A stretch of 64,000 nucleotides of DNA, from contig NZ_UATM01000032.1 in NCBI RefSeq assembly GCF_900454685.1, forward strand, positions 1,364,001 to 1,428,000. The letters run 5' to 3'. The notes beneath the pieces were generated by a model that was given only the letters and a program-made list of their open reading frames with translations, did not search any database and had not been told where the DNA came from. Shown here in pieces: positions 1 to 8,805 of this stretch. The translations under genes and the position numbers were made by a program. This stretch comes from Peptoniphilus harei. Lineage in GTDB: Bacteria > Bacillota > Clostridia > Tissierellales > Peptoniphilaceae. The first letter of the stretch is position 1; each line of letters opens with the position of its first letter.

Positions 1-834
1 TCTTTTTCTTCCACCTATTTTTGTTTCTTTGAATTTATTATATACATAATCTCCTGTATATAGTTCGTTCCTTGTAATCTGTGAGATAGCTGCATTTGTC
101 CAAACTCTTTTCTTTACTTCACTTCCGGTAATTAAATTTCCAGTATAATCAGAAAGTTTCAGTTCTTCTTTTCGTTCAGAGCGTGTAATATAACCTTTTT
201 CATTAAATATATTAGCCACTTGAATACACGAATATCCTTTTAGCAATAAATCAAAAGCTTCTTTAACTATAAAAGCTGTTTTTTCATCAATGATGATACT
301 ATGTTTATCTTTTGGATCTTTAATATATCCAAAAGGTGCTGCCCAATTTATATTTTTCCCCTGCGATTTAATTTGCCTAATAGAACCTCTTACCTTTTCA
401 GATAATTCCTTACTGAATAAATCATAATACAATGTCTTAAACTGTGTATCTGTATCTAAGCCATTACCTTGTTCTTTTAAAGAATCATAGTTGTCATTAA
501 TAGCAATAAATCGTATTTTTAGAAATGGTAATATATTGCTTAAGTAATCCCCAAGCAAAATATAATCTCTTGAAAACCTAGACATATCTTTTACAATTAT
601 AGTTCCCACTTTACCACTCTTTATATCCTCAATAAGCCTTAAAAAGGAAGGTCTATTTGTATTAGTAGCAGAATATCCATCATCTACATATTCTTCTATT
701 TCACAACTTTTTAAAGATGTTTCATTTTCAATGTAGCTTTTTATATAATCTCTTTGATTTGCTATACTTTCACTTTCATCCACTTTGTGATAATCTTCTT
801 CAGAAAGTCTTAAATATATAGCTATCTTATTCAT
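1..834 (-). CDS. Large serine recombinase, 3' end off window
   Basis: Site-specific recombinase of the large serine family that would integrate or excise the element. The reading frame is open from an ATG at 834 to base 1 (278 codons). It shows the resolvase start (IYLRLSEED, Ser nucleophile in the RLS motif), the DDGYSATNTNRPSF segment, and IIVKDMSRFSRDY, then the 'recombinase' domain (FGYIKDP; LYTGDY). The C-terminal zinc ribbon and coiled coil lie beyond the edge. The start overlaps the stop of the upstream recombinase by 8 bases (ATGAATAA), so translation is coupled. It is the last gene of a three-recombinase operon and probably sits next to the element's attachment site, which is not in view. 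The family assignment is clear; its role relative to its two paralogues is inference. Confidence 0.9.
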   Translation of the reverse strand, partial: MNKIAIYLRLSEEDYHKVDESESIANQRDYIKSYIENETSLKSCEIEEYVDDGYSATNTNRPSFLRLIEDIKSGKVGTIIVKDMSRFSRDYILLGDYLSNILPFLKIRFIAINDNYDSLKEQGNGLDTDTQFKTLYYDLFSKELSEKVRGSIRQIKSQGKNINWAAPFGYIKDPKDKHSIIIDEKTAFIVKEAFDLLLKGYSCIQVANIFNEKGYITRSERKEELKLSDYTGNLITGSEVKKRVWTNAAISQITRNELYTGDYVYNKFKETKIGGRKR

Positions 835-2569
835 GCTCTACCTCCAACTGCTTTCCCACATCTTTATCAAGTTTAAACTTAAAATATATGGTAACCTGCT
901 TATACTCTGATATTTCTATATGACTAATTAATGTATCGACCAATTCTTTATCAACTTCTATGCTTTTAGCATCCAAGCAGCAAAATAGTACATCTATAAA
1001 TTCTATAATTTCTCTTTTTTTCTTTTTTATATTTCTTATTCTTTCAGCAAAAACTTTTAATTCATTTTTTAAGGTTTTTATTTGATTATTTATTTTTTTA
1101 CTTTCTATTTTAAAATCACTTAAAAGAACCTCTCCTTTAACATAGTTTTCATATTGTTCTTGTAGATTGATCCTAAGAGAAGCAATCTTTTTATTATTTA
1201 CATCTGTTTTTAGAGAAACTTGATTTATCTTTTCAGTACTTATATTTTCTAAATATATTTTTAGTCGTAATCTTTTATCCTTTTTATAAAAGCTTGAAAA
1301 CAGTCTTTTAAAGGTATCTACTAAAATTTTGTCTAGGTCTGTTTCATATATTCTGACATGAGATTTTTCTAATTTTAATCTGTCTCCACCTTTACAATAA
1401 TAGCAATAGCAAATCTCATCATGATATTTCAGTCCTCGTGGTCCATATTGTTTTTTCAAATTTCTACCACAAACACTGCATTGTATGAGGTCGTCATACT
1501 TTCCTTCTTTTTTATGATCTCTTTGAATTTTTACTCCAACATTTTCTTTTCCGTCTTTTATTATGTTTTTCAGTGAATGGTAAGGTAGATAGTTTTGTTT
1601 TTTCTCCTTTATCTCTCTGATATTTTCAAATGTAGTTTTGTCTATTAAACCTTCGTGGGTGTTCTCTGTTATAATCCACTCTTCTTTATCACGAAACTTA
1701 CTTTTCCTACTTGGATCATGTCTATTTGAGTAAACTCTTTGAATCAAATTCCCAATATATACTTCATCAGAAAGCATTTTTGATATATAAGAAATATCCC
1801 ATTGTCTTGTATCTTCTTTATCCTTAAAAATTTTACCTGTTCTTTTATATTCATCAGGTGTCGTATATGTTTTAGTCAATTCTCTTGCTATTTGCATATT
1901 GGATTCACCTTGACTTGCCATATAAAAGATAAGTCTTACTACATCTGCTGCCTTTTCGTCCATCATCAGAACTCTTTTTCCATCAATTTTATCAACCTTA
2001 TAGCCATACGGAGCCATTGCTCCTATAAAAGACCCTTGTTTCATTTTTATTTCTTTGGAGGCTTTTATTTTCTTTGAAATATCTTTTGCGTATAAATCAT
2101 TGAAGATATTTTTTACTGCTATTTCATAACTCTGTTCTGATTTTATACCGTCTTTAGTATCCAAATTATCATTTACGGAAATAAATCGAACTCCCAAAAA
2201 TGGAAATACTTTTTCGATATAGTTTGCGATTTCTAAATACTCTCTACCAAACCTTGACATATCTTTTACTATGATACAATTTATCCTACCTGTTCGGATA
2301 TCTTCCATCATTTCAATAAATGCAGGTCTTTTAAAATTTGTTCCAGAATATTCATAGTCCTTGTATACTCTTAAAATCTTTATATCTTTTTCTTTTGCAG
2401 CATTTATACAAAGTTCTTCCTGCATTTCAAGTGAATTACTTTTATCCCTGTAAGCTTCCTTTCTTTCCTGTGATAATCTAGCATAAATACCGGCAATGTA
2501 TATTTTTTCAATCACTTTTCCAACTTCTGTTTCTGATTGTGATATATGCCTATTTTTTGTTCTAGCCAT
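827..2569 (-). CDS. Large serine recombinase
   Basis: Second of three tandem large serine recombinases, about 580 residues, a usual family length. The N-terminal catalytic domain contains AGIYARLSQE (nucleophile Ser), YSGTNFKRPAF and IIVKDMSRFGREY. The recombinase domain includes APYGYK and VYIGNLIQ. A Cys4-type zinc ribbon (CSVCG ... CYYCKGG) precedes a Lys-rich coiled coil. The frame extends to 2590, but the ATG at 2569 (MARTKN) has a GTGAGG Shine-Dalgarno and overlaps the upstream stop by 8 bases, the same arrangement as at the next junction, so I prefer it. Expected role is ICE integration or excision, possibly jointly with its neighbours. Confidence 0.93.
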   Translation of the reverse strand: MARTKNRHISQSETEVGKVIEKIYIAGIYARLSQERKEAYRDKSNSLEMQEELCINAAKEKDIKILRVYKDYEYSGTNFKRPAFIEMMEDIRTGRINCIIVKDMSRFGREYLEIANYIEKVFPFLGVRFISVNDNLDTKDGIKSEQSYEIAVKNIFNDLYAKDISKKIKASKEIKMKQGSFIGAMAPYGYKVDKIDGKRVLMMDEKAADVVRLIFYMASQGESNMQIARELTKTYTTPDEYKRTGKIFKDKEDTRQWDISYISKMLSDEVYIGNLIQRVYSNRHDPSRKSKFRDKEEWIITENTHEGLIDKTTFENIREIKEKKQNYLPYHSLKNIIKDGKENVGVKIQRDHKKEGKYDDLIQCSVCGRNLKKQYGPRGLKYHDEICYCYYCKGGDRLKLEKSHVRIYETDLDKILVDTFKRLFSSFYKKDKRLRLKIYLENISTEKINQVSLKTDVNNKKIASLRINLQEQYENYVKGEVLLSDFKIESKKINNQIKTLKNELKVFAERIRNIKKKKREIIEFIDVLFCCLDAKSIEVDKELVDTLISHIEISEYKQVTIYFKFKLDKDVGKQLEVEHE

Positions 2570-4280
2570 AGCATACCTCACTTTCAGCACTTACAAGACT
2601 TTTATTCATAACAGTGGGGATAGTTTTTGACTTCCTGCTTATATCGATACTTTTCTTTTTTATGGTGTTAGATTTAATGTCAGACTTATCCATTTTTGTC
2701 ATTTCTTCAAGTAAAGACAATTCTTCGGTATGATTAAACCTAACATCTATCGTTTTATCTTCAGAAATAAAAATTTTATCAATGAGCATCACAACAGACA
2801 ATCTATCTATTTCCGATAAATTTTTATATTTGTTAATGTCGATGATCCAACTCTTATTTTTGTCAATCTTCTCCTTAGTATATTCCTGTTTTTTCAATCT
2901 ATACTCGATACTTTCATCTAATTTAGTCAGTTTCTCTGTATAGTTTTTTCTAAAAAGTTGATATTCTTCTTTACTAATAACATCTTCTTTCAGGTCAAGG
3001 TATAGGGAAGATAAGAGTTCTTCTGTCATTGCTTTTTCTCGTTTTAGTATAGGAATTTGATTGTCTTTCAAATTTTTATTTATATCTATACGCTGAACTT
3101 TAGAATATAGATTTTCATTAAATTCAATGTAGGACTTCATTATTTTAGATACTGCTTTTATCAAGGTTTCTTCTTTTATGCTGTGTCTTGTGCAAGATTT
3201 TTCCTTGTTATACTTTGAACAGATATAGAATATCTCTTCTCTTTTTTTATACTTTACAGTCCTTCTAATCAAAGAACTTCCACATTCTTTACAAAAAAGC
3301 ATTCCTGTAAAAATATCAATTTTGTCCTTTCCACGAGAATTATTCAAATCTCTTTTTAACATAGTATTTGCAATAGTAAAAACTTCTTTACTTATAATTG
3401 ATTCATGGGTATTTTCTACTCTTATCCATTCTTCTTTCTCTTTTTCTATCTGCTTTTTATTTTTATAACTTAAAGTAACACTCTTTCCTTGTAAAGTATT
3501 TCCAATATATACTTCATTTTCTATAATTCTATTTACTGTCTTTGCTGACCAAGTTCCACCTTTTGTATTTTGAAATCCATTACACTTAAATCCTTGACTT
3601 TCTTTATATTTTCTTGGAGTTAAAACTCCTAAATGATTTAGTTCATCTGCAATTGCCTTTGAGGAATATCCCAAGAGTTTCATATCAAATATATTTTTGA
3701 TAATATCTGATATCTCTTTATCAATCACTAACTTGTTTTTATTCTCCTCAGACTTTTTATATCCATAAGGTGCAAAAGCACTGATAAAGTCTCCTTTTTC
3801 TCTTTTTATCTTTTGAGAGCTTTTTACCTTATTGGAAATATCTCGGCAATAACTGTCATTGATGAAGTTTTTTATAGGAAGTATAAGGTGTGTATCGTTT
3901 ATATCTGCACTTTTACTATCGTAATTGTCATTTACTGATATAAATCTTATACCGTTTTCCGGAAATATTCTTTGAATATATTTTCCAGCTTCTATATAAT
4001 CTCTTCCGAATCTTGATAAGTCCTTTACAATAATTGTATTGAACTTTCTATCATAGGCAGCCTTTATCATTTCTTTAAAATTGGGACGATCAAAATTTGC
4101 ACCTGAATACCCATCATCCACATACTCTTTGACAATTGTAATTTGATTTTTTCTTGCATAAGAGTTTATAATTTCTCTTTGATTAGATATAGAGTTACTT
4201 TCTGTTTTTTCGCCATCTTCTTTTGATAATCTTAAATACATAACTGCCAAATTTTCTTTTGCTAAATTGTTTTTAAACAT
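2562..4280 (-). CDS. Large serine recombinase
   Basis: First gene of the recombinase trio (572 residues). Catalytic-domain motifs are VMYLRLSKED, YSGANFDRPNF and IIVKDLSRFGRDY. The recombinase domain has APYGYKK and VYIGNTLQGK. The zinc ribbon is CKECGSS ... CSKYNKEKSC near residues 330-360, followed by a coiled coil. The ATG at 4280 has a strong AAAGGAGGC site. The C-terminus carries an extra basic tail rich in Lys and Ser. Together with the two downstream genes it forms a translationally coupled recombination module. Which of the three performs strand exchange cannot be told from sequence. Confidence 0.93.
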   Translation of the reverse strand: MFKNNLAKENLAVMYLRLSKEDGEKTESNSISNQREIINSYARKNQITIVKEYVDDGYSGANFDRPNFKEMIKAAYDRKFNTIIVKDLSRFGRDYIEAGKYIQRIFPENGIRFISVNDNYDSKSADINDTHLILPIKNFINDSYCRDISNKVKSSQKIKREKGDFISAFAPYGYKKSEENKNKLVIDKEISDIIKNIFDMKLLGYSSKAIADELNHLGVLTPRKYKESQGFKCNGFQNTKGGTWSAKTVNRIIENEVYIGNTLQGKSVTLSYKNKKQIEKEKEEWIRVENTHESIISKEVFTIANTMLKRDLNNSRGKDKIDIFTGMLFCKECGSSLIRRTVKYKKREEIFYICSKYNKEKSCTRHSIKEETLIKAVSKIMKSYIEFNENLYSKVQRIDINKNLKDNQIPILKREKAMTEELLSSLYLDLKEDVISKEEYQLFRKNYTEKLTKLDESIEYRLKKQEYTKEKIDKNKSWIIDINKYKNLSEIDRLSVVMLIDKIFISEDKTIDVRFNHTEELSLLEEMTKMDKSDIKSNTIKKKSIDISRKSKTIPTVMNKSLVSAESEVCYG

Positions 4281-4364
4281 AAAAAAGCCTCCTTTAATTC
4301 AATTTACATACAATAAATCGAACCAAGGCTAGGCTTCCACAAAAATATTATAACGCTCCTTATA

Positions 4365-4393
4365 TTTTCTGTCAGCCCCTAATAGACAGAAAA
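4365..4393. terminator. 9-bp inverted repeat, possible terminator or leader hairpin
   Basis: Perfect TTTTCTGTC/GACAGAAAA stem with an 11-base loop, overlapping the stop codon of the small TnpW-like ORF. A run of five T follows on the plus strand. On the minus strand no U-run follows, so there it may instead be an mRNA hairpin between the small ORF and the recombinase operon. Confidence 0.4.
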
Positions 4394-4546
4394 TTTTTCT
4401 TTGATGTATTCCTCTACTAAATTTTCTAAGCTAAATCCATTTTCATTAAATTTAACTTCTATATTCCAACCATCAATTTGATTTATCATCTGTTTATCTT
4501 TTTTATCTGTTTTCATTTCTGTATTTATATTATGTTCATCACACAT
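4379..4546 (-). CDS. Small TnpW-like transposon protein
   Basis: A 55-residue ORF beginning MCDEHNINTEMK with a strong AAGGAGAAG Shine-Dalgarno. Its C-terminal half (WNIEVKFNENGFSLENLV, then YIKEKF) resembles the small TnpW-type proteins found next to large serine recombinases and sigma-like genes in Bacillota transposons. In that family a short 'V.FNE...' strand precedes a terminal helix. The function of the family is not established; a recombination accessory or regulatory role is inferred from its position just upstream of the recombinase trio. Confidence 0.6.
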   Translation of the reverse strand: MCDEHNINTEMKTDKKDKQMINQIDGWNIEVKFNENGFSLENLVEEYIKEKFSVY

Positions 4547-4560
4547 AATATCTTCTCCTT

Positions 4561-4897
4561 ATCTTCAATATTTTTAAGTTTTTTGACATTAACAGGCGTG
4601 TAGGTCACGACATTGGAATTTCACCACCGCCCCTTTTCAAGATGAGCCGGCAACAACTGTAGAAGTATCATTATCCCCATTTGCTTCAATGCATCAATTT
4701 CCTAGGTTGAATATATAATTTCTTTTTGTCGCTCGTTTTCTTTTATCCTTCTTTTAAACTAGAGTATTTATTTAAACCGAAATCCTTATCAGCAGAAAAG
4801 TTATGGCGAAGAAATTATAAAGCTCCACAAATGGTTAATGTCCTGTCTTGGTCTATTCAGTTGTCAAGGTTCAAATTTCTATTAATTTCTTTTTTTA
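4561..4897. other. Intergenic stretch with a GC-richer island
   Basis: No convincing gene. Bases about 4600-4680 are clearly richer in G and C than the surroundings and look constrained. Read on the minus strand they hold GGGGCGGTGGTG and a short open stretch (TYTPVNVKKLKN) running into the small TnpW-like ORF in another frame. A TTGACA-like hexamer also lies near 4860-4870 on the minus strand. It may be a leader RNA or a gene relic. Confidence 0.3.
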
Positions 4898-4901
4898 TAT
4901 A

Positions 4902-4951
4902 AAAGAGGACAAAATTCCCCTTCACTTTATAAAGGAAAATTTGCCCTCTTT
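4902..4951 (-). terminator. Terminator after the sigma-like gene
   Basis: Long near-perfect inverted repeat (AAAGAGGGCAAATTTTCC pairing with GGAATTTTGTCCTCTTT, loop of about 15 bases) starting 13 bases after the sigma-like stop. A T-rich tail follows on the minus strand, fitting an intrinsic terminator. Confidence 0.65.
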
Positions 4952-4963
4952 GGTAACCATAAT

Positions 4964-5375
4964 TTATAGTTCTTCTATAAATTTCTTTAGTTTTTCTAAA
5001 ATTTTATCTCGTCTTTTAATTAAAGTTGGATGTGAGATATTTTGAGTCTTCGCTACTGCACGAAGTGTTTCATCATTGAAATATAATCTTTCTATGATTT
5101 CCCGCTCATCCCTATTTAACTTTGACAAAGCACTTTTTAGTGCTTCAATCATCATTTGTGTAGCTACAACTTTTTCTACATCAACGTTTTTATCCTCTAA
5201 ATTATCTTCGAAATTCCCATCATGATTTAGGGACGAAAAAAAAGAGCAAGTGGTTTTTCTTGTCCACCTGCTCTAAATATTTTTCATGTTCTCTTTCTTG
5301 CCAGTAGACTTTGTATATCTGCTCGCTTACTTTGATTTTTTGCCCACCGACATAAAGGTAATATTCTTTTGTCAT
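4964..5375 (-). pseudogene. Sigma-70-like ICE regulator, frameshifted at an 8-T tract
   Basis: ECF/sigma-70 region-4-like regulator of the kind carried by Bacillota conjugative transposons. From the ATG at 5375 (MTKEYYLYVGGQKIKVS, good GGAGGAA site) the frame ends early at 5220. The rest (SSLNHDGNFEDNL ... MMIEALKSALSKLNRDERE ... HPTLIKRRDKILEKLKKF, a helix-turn-helix) continues one frame over to 4964. The frames join exactly if the run of eight T on the minus strand (plus 5226-5233) had seven. The restored protein would be about 136 residues, normal for this family. It could be a sequencing error, a real null mutation, or a gene expressed by slippage at the homopolymer. It would be expected to control recombination or transfer genes. 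Confidence 0.75.
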
Positions 5376-5415
5376 TTATGTTTCCTCCATTCTTTTTTGT
5401 CTTTATGTTTTCAGA

Positions 5416-5457
5416 CAAAAAAAGGAGGACTCCTGCTCTTGGGCATGGTTAGTCCTC
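5416..5457 (-). terminator. Intrinsic terminator or attenuator before the sigma-like gene
   Basis: Minus-strand stem GAGGACT/AGTCCTC with a 19-base loop, followed by CTTTTTTT. It lies between the MATE gene, last of the metallophore locus, and the sigma-like gene. It could end the cargo operon or attenuate the sigma-like gene. Confidence 0.65.
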
Positions 5458-5612
5458 TAGAATGAAAAAAACTCTTTCTAATAGTAATTGTATTTAATTT
5501 TTTAACTGAGTTATCTAACTTGTAAATAGCGTAAACCAAAGAAAAAAGGTAAATGTACTTTAATTATATTTATTTGCATATTTCCCTCCATTCTTTTAAA
5601 TAAACCCACTTA

Positions 5613-6977
5613 TTATTCATTACTTGAATTTTTCAAACTAATTTTATCCATCCTATTTAATTCCCCAAACATCATTACTACACCAACTATTATCATAATT
5701 AAATCTACAAGGGGTTCTGCAAACCATACTGCTTTAACTCCAAATATCATTGGTAAAATAATCATGGCAGGTATGAATAAAAATAACTGCCTTAGCATGA
5801 CTATTATGCCAGCTTTTTTAGCGTTTCCTATTGATTGGAAGAATGTTATAGTCATTACCATTACTCCATATAGGATAAAGATAGAATAAAATAGTCTAAA
5901 GTTCCCTATCCCTTGAGTTATAATACTTTCTTCTACTCCAAACAAAGAAAGAATATTCTTTGAAAATGCTAATGCTGGCACCCAAAATATTGATGCAAGA
6001 ACTAACCCTCCGATAGAAAATACTTTCATAGCTTCTTTTACTCTATCGTATTTTTTCGCTCCAAAATTTGTACCAACTACAGGTTGTAAACCTTGACTCA
6101 TTCCCCAAAGTGGAATGAATGAAAAGGCATATATTCTAAGTGTTGCTGCCATCAAGATAGCATTTGTATCTCCGCCATATTTAAATGACATTTTATATAG
6201 CATTGTTTGTTGAATCATAAATAAAATTTGCATCATCATAGCAGATGACCCTACGCCAAACATTTCTTTTTTTATTTCCTGATCAGGTTTGATTTTATTT
6301 ATTTTTACTGCTTTACTTTTATATTTGAAGTAATGGAGTGTTATTATTGCTTGAACAAATTGTGCTGTAATAGTTGCAAGTGCAGCCCCTTCAATTGCAT
6401 ATTTTCCCATTAATTTCATTAGAATGGGATCAAGAATTATGTTTAAAAAAGCTCCTAGCCCCATAATGAGCATTGCTTTTTTCATTAATCCTTCTCCACG
6501 CATAACCATGTTTGCTGATTGAGTAAAGTTTACAAATAAAGAACCAATAAAAATTACTCGTAAATATCTGATACCATATTCTTTAATTTCTCCACTTGCT
6601 CCAACCATATCTAAAAAATGTGGTGCAAGTAAAATTCCGCCTATTGTAATAATTGATGAGAATAGAATAACCCAAAATATTAAATTCCCCATAATTTTAT
6701 CAACTGTTTTTTTGTCGCCCTTTCCTATAGCTCTTGATAAAACCGATGCTGAACCTACACCAATAAGTGTAGATACTCCACTATTAAAAAAGGTAAGTGG
6801 CATAGCTACACCACAAGCTGTCATTGCAGTTTGTCCTATAATATTTCCTGCAAAAATTCCATCCATTAGTGGATAAAGACCTATTACTATCATTCCTATT
6901 ACAGCAGGGATAGATAATTGAAAAAGTAGGTCTATAGGTCTTTTGCTTAATAATTGTTCTTTCATATCTTGTTTCAT
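5613..6977 (-). CDS. MATE-family efflux transporter
   Basis: Integral membrane antiporter of the multidrug and toxin extrusion family, 454 residues, 12 predicted membrane helices. Family features are the N-terminal PIDLLFQLSIPAVIGM segment, the ...MDGIFAG... loop, VGSASVLSRAIGKGD in the first half and the repeated MSQGLQPVVGTNFGAKKYDR in the second. The start has an AAAGGAGG site. As the last gene of the metallophore locus it is a plausible exporter of the apo-compound, since the ABC half-transporters next to it resemble importers; that role is inferred from context. Confidence 0.9.
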   Translation of the reverse strand: MKQDMKEQLLSKRPIDLLFQLSIPAVIGMIVIGLYPLMDGIFAGNIIGQTAMTACGVAMPLTFFNSGVSTLIGVGSASVLSRAIGKGDKKTVDKIMGNLIFWVILFSSIITIGGILLAPHFLDMVGASGEIKEYGIRYLRVIFIGSLFVNFTQSANMVMRGEGLMKKAMLIMGLGAFLNIILDPILMKLMGKYAIEGAALATITAQFVQAIITLHYFKYKSKAVKINKIKPDQEIKKEMFGVGSSAMMMQILFMIQQTMLYKMSFKYGGDTNAILMAATLRIYAFSFIPLWGMSQGLQPVVGTNFGAKKYDRVKEAMKVFSIGGLVLASIFWVPALAFSKNILSLFGVEESIITQGIGNFRLFYSIFILYGVMVMTITFFQSIGNAKKAGIIVMLRQLFLFIPAMIILPMIFGVKAVWFAEPLVDLIMIIVGVVMMFGELNRMDKISLKNSSNE

Positions 6978-6981
6978 AAAA

Positions 6982-7074
6982 TCATCCTCCTTTTTTCATA
7001 TTCTTAAAATCCAAACCACTTGTAGGTTCGTCAAAAATTAAGATTGATCTATTACTCAAATTTAAATCTTCCAC
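6982..7074 (-). pseudogene. Fossil of an ECF-type ABC ATPase (Walker B only)
   Basis: A 31-codon open stretch between the MATE gene and the ABC gene, overlapping the 3' end of the latter in another frame. It encodes SNRSILIFDEPTSGLDFKN, a perfect Walker B plus D-loop of an ABC ATPase. It resembles, but differs from, the second half of the ECF ATPase at 10.5-11.9 kb (REIIILDEPTSGLDYTN). Nothing else of the protein remains. It is best read as the scar of a deleted second ECF cassette. Confidence 0.7.
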
Positions 7075-8804
7075 TTTTCAGATTGTTTTCTGATTTCAAT
7101 AAAATCCTTATATATTCCATGTTTAGATGCAAGTTCACTATGTGTTCCTACTTGTTTTATAACACCATCTTTTAAAACAACTATCTGATCTGCATTTTTT
7201 ACAGTAGAAAGCTTGTGTGCAATTACAATAACGGTTTTGCCTTTTAATAAGTTTTTCAAAGCAATCAATAATTCTTTTTCATTTTCTGGATCTACGCTTG
7301 AAGTTGCCTCATCAAGAACTACAAACCTACTCGGTTTTAACATGGCTCTTGCAATAGAAATTCGTTGACGCTCACCACCCGATAGATTTGAACCCCCTTC
7401 TTGCAAAACAGTTTCATAAGCTTGTGGCAATTTCATAATAAAATCATGGCACTGAGCTTTTTTGGCAATATCTATCATTTCTTCATCTGTTGCATTTGGA
7501 TTACCAAACTTAATATTGTTTTTTATGGTATCATCAAAAAGATACACGTCTTGAAAAACAAAGCTAAAATTTGAAAGCAATTCATCATACTTGTACTGTT
7601 TAATATTTAGATTTCCAACTTTTACTTCGCCAGAATTTACATCCCAAAACCTCGCCATTAAATTGCAAAGTGTTGTTTTACCACTTCCTGAAAATCCAAC
7701 AAGAGCAGTAGTTTTTCCATCTGGAACAAGCATACTTAGATTATTGAAAAGATTTTCTTTTCCATAAGAAAATGAAATATTGTTCATTGATATTTCTGCT
7801 TTATCTACTTCTGTCATTTCACCTTCTTCAATTACAGGCAAATTTCTTAAATTTATAACAGTATTAAGATTTCGTACAGCAACACCCTTAATACTCTGCA
7901 TACTTCCTGCTAATTCAAATCCAGAAAAAACAACAAAACTCATAACAATTAATATAATAGCTTTAGTAACTTCAATATCCCCTGATAAATATCTTATTAT
8001 AGAACTAAAAATTATCACACAAATACCAAGTTTAAATACTAACAAGAATAAAAACTGTGTTGGAACTAAAATTTTTTCTACAGCAAGGAAGCCTTTGCGA
8101 CTTTTTGTAATACTTTCGTTTAGTTCCTTGACTGTATTTTTATCTTTTCCAAATGCTTTAGTTATTCCTATCCCATTTACATACTCAAGCATTTTTTCAC
8201 TTAAATCCAATTTAAGTCCTAACAATCTCTCTGTTAGTTGATCTGTGCTTTTTTGTGTGAATAAGTTTACTAAGGTTCCAACAATCAAAGTCAACAATAT
8301 AATTATAGCTGTTGCAAAATCATAAGGTAGTATGAAAATAACCATAATTAGTGTCTGTATTGTACCTACAAGCATTTGCTCAATAATAAAAACTCCTATT
8401 GTTTCAAGTTCACCTATAACAGTTGACAATGCTCCTGCTATATTCCCTAAAGAATTTGTGCTGAAATATCCCATGTTTACATTTTTTAAACGATCACCAA
8501 TATATAATCTATTTTCTGCTCCTAAATTGTACGAAGCAATATATTTGTTTTTATCAGCCAGATATCCAAATATAATTTTCCCCACCAAACTTATAGCTGC
8601 AATAATAAAAACAATATACACATCTTTCATTAAAATGCTTTGGTTCGTAAATATATTTTCACAAATTTTGGTCAAACATAATAGAATTGCACCTAAAGAA
8701 ACTCCTTCAAATACTCCCTTAAATACATCAAAAATAAGCATTTTTGTTATTTTATTTGAATATGACCCTGACACCTCATATAAAGTTTTTATCAATTCTC
8801 TCAC
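7062..8804 (-). CDS. ABC half-transporter, YbtQ-like
   Basis: Type IV (exporter-fold) ABC half-transporter: six-helix membrane domain (about 1-310) fused to an ATPase. Motifs are Walker A GFSGSGKTT, Q-loop FVFQDVYLFD, signature LSGGERQRISIARAM, Walker B FVVLDEATSSVD and H-switch IAHKLSTV. It pairs with the next ABC gene, their ends almost touching. In yersiniabactin-type loci such pairs (YbtP/YbtQ) take up the ferric siderophore despite the exporter fold, and a similar pair sits in the equibactin locus. Import of the metal-loaded product is therefore the most likely job; export cannot be excluded. Confidence 0.88.
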   Translation of the reverse strand: MRELIKTLYEVSGSYSNKITKMLIFDVFKGVFEGVSLGAILLCLTKICENIFTNQSILMKDVYIVFIIAAISLVGKIIFGYLADKNKYIASYNLGAENRLYIGDRLKNVNMGYFSTNSLGNIAGALSTVIGELETIGVFIIEQMLVGTIQTLIMVIFILPYDFATAIIILLTLIVGTLVNLFTQKSTDQLTERLLGLKLDLSEKMLEYVNGIGITKAFGKDKNTVKELNESITKSRKGFLAVEKILVPTQFLFLLVFKLGICVIIFSSIIRYLSGDIEVTKAIILIVMSFVVFSGFELAGSMQSIKGVAVRNLNTVINLRNLPVIEEGEMTEVDKAEISMNNISFSYGKENLFNNLSMLVPDGKTTALVGFSGSGKTTLCNLMARFWDVNSGEVKVGNLNIKQYKYDELLSNFSFVFQDVYLFDDTIKNNIKFGNPNATDEEMIDIAKKAQCHDFIMKLPQAYETVLQEGGSNLSGGERQRISIARAMLKPSRFVVLDEATSSVDPENEKELLIALKNLLKGKTVIVIAHKLSTVKNADQIVVLKDGVIKQVGTHSELASKHGIYKDFIEIRKQSEKWKI

Positions 8805-8805
8805 T

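Noticed and set aside
4620..4690. Minus-strand mini-ORF beginning MILLQLLPAHLEK
   Set aside because: Sixteen codons, no SD, ends in the GC-rich island; not supportable as a gene.
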